From Gammaproteobacteria bacterium (lineage in GTDB: Bacteria > Pseudomonadota > Gammaproteobacteria > Nevskiales > Nevskiaceae), in contig JAHZLQ010000007.1 in NCBI GenBank assembly GCA_022599775.1, forward strand, positions 38,933 to 102,932: a stretch of 64,000 nt of DNA, written 5' to 3'. Below are positions 59,789-64,000 of this stretch, in pieces. Each line of letters opens with the position of its first letter. Position 1 is the first letter of the stretch. The position numbers and the translations under genes were made by a program. The notes beneath the pieces are model-generated. The model ran no database searches. It worked only from the letters and a program-made list of their open reading frames with translations, and was not told the DNA's origin.

Positions 59789-61456
59789 ATGGATATGGAT
59801 CGTCGTGAATTTCTGCGGCGCCTCGGCGTCTTGTCCGGCAGTACCTTGTTGCCGGGGCTGTCGGCTTGCGGACGCAGCCCGGATGCCGCGGGTGGATCGC
59901 CCGACGAAGCCTCCGGCCCGGTGTCGTTCGAGCACGGCGTCGCCTCGGGCGACCCGCTACAGGATCGCGTGATTCTGTGGACACGCGTTACGCCGGAGAA
60001 CGAGGGCGCGGTCCGTGTGCGCTATCAGGTCGCAAGCGATCCGCAGATGGCGCAGGTGCTGATCGATGAATGGGTGGTCACCGACGCCAGCCGTGACTAC
60101 ACCGTCAAGGTCGATCCGGTCGGCTTGTCACCGGGCACCAGCTACTACTACCGGTTCGAGGCCGGCGAGACCCGGTCCCCGATCGGACGCACGCGCACCC
60201 TGTCGGTGGGCTCCGTCGAGCATCTGCGTTTTGCCTTCACCTCCTGTTCGAACTATTCCGCCGGCTACTTCGCGGCCTATCGGCACATGGCTGCCCGCCA
60301 AGACCTGGACGCGGTGTTTCACCTCGGCGACTTCATCTACGAGAACGGCAGCGCTGGCGAAGTCGGGCGCCCGCACGCGCCGGACCACGAACTCGAAACC
60401 CTGGAGGACTATCGCCAGCGCTACGCCCAGTATCGCGGTGACCCGGACATGCAGGCCCTGCAACGCCAGCACCCGATGATCTGCGTCTGGGATGATCACG
60501 AGTCGGCCAATGATTCCTGGAGTGGGGGCGCCGGCAACCACGACGAGGCCGAGGAAGGCCCCTGGTCGGAGCGCAAGGCGCGTTCGATCCAGGTCTACTT
60601 CGAATGGATGCCGATTCGGCTGGTCGACCCCGGCGATCCGCAGCGCATCTGGCGCCAGTTCACGTTCGGCGATCTGGTCGATCTGATCATGCTTGATACC
60701 CGCCTCTATGGGCGCGACGAACAGTTGCCACTGGCCCTCGGCGGCATCCAGCTCAATGATCCCGAGCGGCAACTGCTCGGCGACGTCCAGCAGAACTGGC
60801 TCGGCGCCAATCTGATCGAATCGCAGGCCCAGTGGAAACTCCTGGGCCAGCAGGTGATGTTCGGCCAGCTGCGTCTGGCGACCCTGCCGGATATCGAACT
60901 GCTCGGCGTGCAACTGACCAATCAGCTGCTCGGCATCAACGCCGATCAATGGGACGGCTATCCCGTCGCCCGCGAACGGGTGTTTGACGCCCTGGACGCG
61001 GGGCAGGTCGAGAACTGTGTGGTGTTGTCCGGGGACATCCATGCCTCGTTCGGCGTGGAGCTGTACCGCGACCCCGGCGAACTGGCGAACCTGCTCGCCA
61101 ACACCGTCGGCAATCCCCTGGACCTCGGCTTGATCAAGGCCGACGGCGTCGAGTTCGTCACGCCGTCGGTCACCTCCGATGGCTTCCCGGCCGGCACCAC
61201 CGGGCTGCTGCGCCTCGCGTTCGGCCTCATCGATCCACACATTCGCTACTTCGAAGGCGAGCAGCACGGCTACATCCTGCTCGACATCACCGCCGAGCGC
61301 TGTCAGGGCGAATGGTGGTACGTCGACAGCATCACCGAACCCGAATCCGCCGAGTATTTCGCTCAGGCCCTGTACACCCTGTCCGGCGAGAACCGCCTGC
61401 GAAGCGCGAGCGAACCGAGCGCCGCGAAAGCGGACATGCCAGCGCTGGCGCCGTAA
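59789..61456 (+). CDS. PhoD-like alkaline phosphatase, Tat-exported lipoprotein
   Basis: The protein has 555 residues; ATG 59789 or 59795 both give the Tat motif DRREFLRRLG (Arg5-Arg6) and a LSAC lipobox (Cys27). The N-terminal PhoD domain (FEHGVASGDPLQDRVILWTRV) precedes the metallophosphatase core: HLGDFIYENG, WDDHESANDSW, LDTRLYGRD and SGDIHASFG, which supply the Fe/Ca ligands. PhoD enzymes hydrolyse phosphomono- and diesters, including phospholipid and teichoic material. It sits with two PhoX and three PHP hydrolases. Confidence 0.9.
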   Translation: MDMDRREFLRRLGVLSGSTLLPGLSACGRSPDAAGGSPDEASGPVSFEHGVASGDPLQDRVILWTRVTPENEGAVRVRYQVASDPQMAQVLIDEWVVTDASRDYTVKVDPVGLSPGTSYYYRFEAGETRSPIGRTRTLSVGSVEHLRFAFTSCSNYSAGYFAAYRHMAARQDLDAVFHLGDFIYENGSAGEVGRPHAPDHELETLEDYRQRYAQYRGDPDMQALQRQHPMICVWDDHESANDSWSGGAGNHDEAEEGPWSERKARSIQVYFEWMPIRLVDPGDPQRIWRQFTFGDLVDLIMLDTRLYGRDEQLPLALGGIQLNDPERQLLGDVQQNWLGANLIESQAQWKLLGQQVMFGQLRLATLPDIELLGVQLTNQLLGINADQWDGYPVARERVFDALDAGQVENCVVLSGDIHASFGVELYRDPGELANLLANTVGNPLDLGLIKADGVEFVTPSVTSDGFPAGTTGLLRLAFGLIDPHIRYFEGEQHGYILLDITAERCQGEWWYVDSITEPESAEYFAQALYTLSGENRLRSASEPSAAKADMPALAP

Positions 61457-61474
61457 GGCGAGTGTTGGCGTGAC

Positions 61475-61485
61475 GGAATCGAACC
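61475..61485 (-). other. Isolated tRNA T-arm-like (B-box) sequence
   Basis: On the minus strand the 11 bases read GGTTCGATTCC, a perfect fit to the tRNA B-box consensus, with flanks that can partly pair as a T-stem (AGCGG with CCGTC). No full cloverleaf or CCA end follows, so it is not a working tRNA. It may be chance or a remnant of an integration site next to the regulator/toxin-antitoxin segment. Confidence 0.2.
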
Positions 61486-61502
61486 GCTCCCACGTGCGAC
61501 GG

Positions 61503-62537
61503 TCAGTCGCCGTCCGATCGCAGCGACCGGATGATCATGTCTTCGACCTGGCGGTTTGCCCGGATGAAGTGCAATTGCATCTCCGGGTGTCGGTGCTTGA
61601 AGACGCGAAAGACTTCGTCGGCAAATGCCTGGCCGATCTGGTCGATTCCGGAGAAGTCGAAGATCACGATCTTGAACCGGTCCACGCGCGCCAGAAGTCG
61701 TTTGGCCTGCGAGCGGGAGACCAGCAGCTCGTTGCCGTAGCGGGCCAGTGAGACCGGAACCACCGTTTTGTCGAAGCCATACTCATTTCCGGACGCATAC
61801 TTGTCGAATACCGATCTCAAAGTCCGTGCGGAGTTATTGGCTATCTGCATGAACACGGCGGTGCCGCTACCCCGGTTCTGACGCTCCATGATCCAGTCCT
61901 CGGGTTTGCTGAATTCATGCGAGAAGTAAACACCGCCGGACAGAATCGCGTACTCGTCGAACACACGTGAGGAGAAGAAAATACCTTCGCCGGTATGCTT
62001 GGCTGGATCGGTCGTCAACTTGCCTTTCGCCAGCTCCAGCACGGCGTGTCGTTCGTCATTCAGGCCCATCAAGCGCTGAATGCGGTGAAAGATGCCTTCT
62101 CCATCATCCCTGATCATGATTTGGCAGAAGGCGGGGTTCTTTTCGACAGAAACGGACGCGGTGCTGCCCTCTGAATGGTCAACCGCATTGTTCAGCATCT
62201 CGGTGAAGCCGTAGTTCCAGATATCCAGAACGTTGTCTGGCAGAGCCCCCAGCGCGGGCCGCGCGAACTCACGCCAAGCGCGATCCTCCTCAAGCCCGTT
62301 GAGGATGAACGTCTGGGTGGAAACGGTTTCCGGATTTAGTTTGTAGATTCGATTGCGTGTGTTGCCTTCGGCCGCCAGCAAACCTTGGTCCATCAGTCGA
62401 TGGATATGGTTGTTGACGGCTTGCCTTGAGATGCCGAAATTTTCGGCCGTCACACCCGCGATGCCCTCAGGATGTTTCGAGACGTTGTCGACAATGAATC
62501 GCCGAATTGTCTCGCCACGGCTTCTAACGCCAGCCAT
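61503..62537 (-). CDS. wHTH-GHKL ATPase-STAS-like (DUF4325) regulator
   Basis: The protein has 344 residues with three modules. A winged HTH lies at about 10-70 (NFGISRQAVNNHIHRLMDQGLL). A GHKL/HATPase module lies at about 95-215 (NYGFTEMLNNAVDHSEG as the N-box, DDGEGIF as the G1-like motif, KHTGEGIFFSSRVFD as the lid). A C-terminal DUF4325 STAS-like domain covers about 255-335 (SRSQAKRLL, IFDFSGIDQIGQAFADEVFRVF). The make-up resembles anti-sigma/anti-anti-sigma switch parts joined to a DNA-binding domain in one chain. Three near-palindromes stand directly upstream and suggest autoregulation. Its biological role is unknown. Confidence 0.82.
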   Translation of the reverse strand: MAGVRSRGETIRRFIVDNVSKHPEGIAGVTAENFGISRQAVNNHIHRLMDQGLLAAEGNTRNRIYKLNPETVSTQTFILNGLEEDRAWREFARPALGALPDNVLDIWNYGFTEMLNNAVDHSEGSTASVSVEKNPAFCQIMIRDDGEGIFHRIQRLMGLNDERHAVLELAKGKLTTDPAKHTGEGIFFSSRVFDEYAILSGGVYFSHEFSKPEDWIMERQNRGSGTAVFMQIANNSARTLRSVFDKYASGNEYGFDKTVVPVSLARYGNELLVSRSQAKRLLARVDRFKIVIFDFSGIDQIGQAFADEVFRVFKHRHPEMQLHFIRANRQVEDMIIRSLRSDGD

Positions 62538-62545
62538 ACCCGCCT

Positions 62546-62597
62546 CTTGTCAAGCTTAAGCTGACTTATTGTCAATATTTTCCCCGAAATTGTCAAT
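62546..62597. promoter_or_regulatory. Three-site operator array upstream of the DUF4325 regulator
   Basis: Three 9-base near-palindromes, CTTGTCAAG (62546-62554), ATTGTCAAT (62568-62576) and ATTGTCAAT (62589-62597), are spaced 22 and 21 bases apart, about two helical turns, on one face of the DNA. On the coding strand each contains TTGACA, so the sites could overlap -35 elements. A perfect palindrome AGCTTAAGCT (62553-62562) lies between the first two. The array begins nine bases from the start codon of the regulator with a winged HTH. Confidence 0.65.
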
Positions 62598-62784
62598 CTT
62601 ATGGCAGGGCTTCGACGATCCGAGGCGTCGCGAAGACTGCCAAAGGCTGATGGAAGAGCCCGCACTGAATGTGCCGGGGGAATTGCGTACCCGGCATGTC
62701 GACGTCGGCGCCTACTTGGCGCCTGCTCACCACGGCGATGTTGTCGAGGTACGGCTTCGAGGCCGATGGTCGCTGCCGCGCGGG

Positions 62785-63189
62785 TCATTCCATCCAGTTT
62801 TCCAGCCGCAAGCCCTCAATCTGCTGGAACACGCGGTCGCTGCTGACCAAGGGGAGGTCCAGACTCATGGCATGGGCGGCAATCATCAGGTCCAGCGTGG
62901 CCACGCCGATGCCCCGACTCTGGAGTCGGGCACGCAGTTCGCCATGGGTGTCGGCCACGGCGCGGGTCCAGTCGAGCGTATCGATGTGCTGCAGGAATGC
63001 CTGCACGATGGGATTGATGCGTGTGGCCAGCGGATTACGCGCGACACCGAACAGCAGTTCGGAGCGGGTGATGGCGGAGATGCACAGCGCGGCCGGAGGG
63101 TGGCGGGCGGCGTGCCGGCGCACGCCGGGATAGGTGTTCTTGATGAGGTCGCTGACGGTGTTGGTGTCCAGCATGCAACGCGGACTCAC
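62785..63189 (-). CDS. vapC: VapC-type PIN-domain toxin
   Basis: The protein has 134 residues from GTG 63189 overlapping the antitoxin stop (GTGA); an ATG 15 bases later would remove only five residues. PIN-domain acidic residues are in place: MLDTNTVSD (Asp8), AITRSELLFG (Glu), TLDLMIAAHA (Asp) and LVSSDRVF (Asp). Such toxins are ribonucleases acting on tRNA or rRNA. It follows vapB in the usual antitoxin-toxin order. Confidence 0.92.
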   Translation of the reverse strand: MSPRCMLDTNTVSDLIKNTYPGVRRHAARHPPAALCISAITRSELLFGVARNPLATRINPIVQAFLQHIDTLDWTRAVADTHGELRARLQSRGIGVATLDLMIAAHAMSLDLPLVSSDRVFQQIEGLRLENWME

Positions 63190-63461
63190 GGCTGCGGCGG
63201 CTTGTCATCGGCGAACAGGGCGTCGAGCGCTTCGCGTTCCTGCGGCGGTTCGTCCTGGCGGTCCGCCATGAAATGGTCGGGAATGCCGGCGGCGTCGGCC
63301 ATGGCGAAGAATTCGTTCCAGTCGCCTGCGCGACGCGACAGCACGACGTCGCCGGTTTCGGCATCGCGGCGGATGAAGACCTCATCGGTATCAAAGCGAA
63401 ATTCAGCCGGCAGGCGCACGGCCTGGCTGCGGCCGGTCATGAAGATCTTTGCGGTTCGCAT
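63186..63461 (-). CDS. vapB: VapB-type AbrB-like antitoxin
   Basis: The product has 91 residues from ATG 63461; the longer reading to 63491 adds ten residues with no support. The swapped-hairpin AbrB/VapB DNA-binding segment is MRTAKIFMTGRSQAVRLPAEFRF (residues 1-23) followed by VFIRRDAETGDVVLSRR. The acidic C-terminal tail would neutralise VapC. The stop overlaps the vapC start. A promoter and operator lie at 63494-63522. Confidence 0.92.
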   Translation of the reverse strand: MRTAKIFMTGRSQAVRLPAEFRFDTDEVFIRRDAETGDVVLSRRAGDWNEFFAMADAAGIPDHFMADRQDEPPQEREALDALFADDKPPQP

Positions 63462-63493
63462 GGTGGGTAGCACCTCTGGCAAGACGGGCATCC

Positions 63494-63522
63494 ATGTTAG
63501 TAGATACCATGATATGTATCAA
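63494..63522 (-). promoter_or_regulatory. vapBC promoter with embedded operator
   Basis: On the minus strand TTGATA (63517-63522), a 17-base spacer and TAACAT (63494-63499) form a sigma70-like promoter 33 bases before vapB. The spacer contains an inverted repeat, GATAC (63503-63507) and GTATC (63516-63520), the likely VapBC autorepression site. Confidence 0.65.
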
Positions 63523-63876
63523 TGCATCCCAGTTCTGGCGGCATTCCCGGGCGAGTCTGATGTGTGCCTGCTGGCTGCTTTCATGATTTTTTGTCGCCGC
63601 CACACTCCGCGTCGGATGGCGGGTCAGCACCATTTAGAAATTGAACAACGCTTTGGTGGTACGAGTCAGGCGCTGCGAAACGGCTCGATTTGTTCGGTCA
63701 GCAGCGTGGCAGAGCGCTCCGTCCGGCGCCGGTGAAGAAGGGTGCCACGTGGGCACACTACGCTTTGCCCATGTCACAGTCGGGTCGAGAAGGTGTGACT
63801 TAACGTGAAAGAGAGCTGATTTTGGGCGAGCGGTAGCCTGGCCGTTGGAGGCCCTGCGATGAGCGGTGTTGGAAGC
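63523..63876. other. 354-base stretch with no recognised gene
   Basis: No protein gene or RNA that I can support lies here. A GTGCC-ACGTG-GGCAC inverted repeat at 63742-63756 is the only notable structure. The stretch lies between the vapBC promoter and the transposase-like 3' end and may include the end of an insertion element. Confidence 0.5.
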
Positions 63877-63999
63877 TCAGGCTTGAGTGGGGAGCAATCC
63901 GTACTGAGTCAGGGCCTTGATCCAGCGGGGAGCATTGCGTTTGACGCTGAGGGCTTGGTAGTCGACGACGGTATCGCGGTAGGGCTCGTGCCGGCTGAG
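63877..63999 (-). CDS. C-terminal end of a probable transposase (partial)
   Basis: The minus strand is open from the window edge to a TGA at 63877-63879, giving 40 residues with clear protein character: HEPYRDTVVDYQALSVKR, then NAPRWIKAL and YGLLP. The pattern (two short blocks, then RNAPRWIKAL near the C-terminus) resembles the tails of insertion-sequence transposases; I cannot name the family. The N-terminal part lies beyond the window. It would mark the edge of an insertion element beside vapBC. Confidence 0.4.
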   Translation of the reverse strand, partial: LSRHEPYRDTVVDYQALSVKRNAPRWIKALTQYGLLPTQA

Positions 64000-64000
64000 C

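Noticed and set aside
62598..62784. Possible gene remnant on the minus strand between vapC and the regulator
   Set aside because: A short frame (reading DNIAVVSRRQVGADVD) looks slightly protein-like but has no start, family or length to support a call.
62569..63735. Long open frame on the + strand opposite vapBC
   Set aside because: It is antisense to two well-supported vapB/vapC genes, has no recognisable motif and reflects GC-rich codon bias on the opposite strand.
1..64000. CRISPR array, complete tRNA or rRNA genes
   Set aside because: No regularly spaced repeats of suitable length and no complete cloverleaf or rRNA sequence were seen on either strand.

Overview
The window is 64 kb of GC-rich DNA, apparently about 65% G+C by eye. 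It is densely packed, with many ATGA/GTGA stop-start overlaps. The gene content suggests a Gammaproteobacterium: E. coli-like AhpC/AhpF, a DUF1302/DUF1329 envelope pair, a tripartite RND pump, a TonB receptor and many lipobox lipoproteins. No rRNA, complete tRNA or phylogenetic marker gene is present. A Nevskiales/Solimonadaceae-like catabolic bacterium is only a guess.

Layout. (1) 1-5.7 kb is a defence island: the 3' end of a probable type I restriction HsdR gene, a YgjP-like M48 metallopeptidase, McrB and McrC, then a convergent HNH nuclease. (2) 5.9-17.6 kb is a catabolic region. A TetR regulator precedes a coupled operon of ThDP-dependent enzyme, VOC/dioxygenase-like protein, FAH hydrolase, zinc-less MDR oxidoreductase, PheA/TfdB-type flavin hydroxylase and a second VOC protein. 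Three coupled uncharacterised genes (one DUF445) and an acyl-CoA synthetase follow. (3) 17.7-34.0 kb holds two related envelope cassettes. Each has an eight-cysteine lipoprotein and a secreted protein with a zinc phospholipase C-like H-x3-D-x3-H motif. In cassette 1 that protein is fused in frame to a DUF1302 outer-membrane protein and followed by DUF1329. In cassette 2 it is sandwiched between two paralogous beta-propeller lipoproteins. A coupled P450/double-GST pair lies between the cassettes on the other strand. (4) 34.2-43.5 kb holds an aldo/keto reductase, an M20 peptidase, a complete RND efflux operon and a LysR regulator. (5) 43.5-61.5 kb is rich in exported phosphoesterase-type enzymes: a calcineurin-like phosphoesterase overlapping a TonB receptor, an ABM-fold protein, three consecutive PHP-domain (CehA/McbA-like) lipoproteins, two Tat-exported PhoX/DUF839 proteins and a Tat-exported PhoD. 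ahpC/ahpF and a class II aldolase are embedded in it. (6) 61.5-64 kb has a wHTH-GHKL-STAS-like (DUF4325) regulator with a striking three-site operator, a VapBC toxin-antitoxin pair, and a transposase-like C-terminus running off the end.

How the parts may work together (inference). Regions 2-4 look like uptake, activation and oxidation of a hydrophobic or aromatic compound. The envelope cassettes would handle it outside or in the membrane, the P450, flavin hydroxylase and dioxygenase-like enzymes would oxidise it, the FAH enzyme, ThDP enzyme and CoA ligase would process the products, and the RND pump would export toxic intermediates. Region 5 looks like a cell-surface organophosphate or carbamate-ester hydrolysis system feeding a TonB receptor. 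The best candidates for something undescribed are the paired envelope cassettes with their natural fusion, the PHP/PhoX/PhoD surface-hydrolase cluster, and the DUF4325 operator array.
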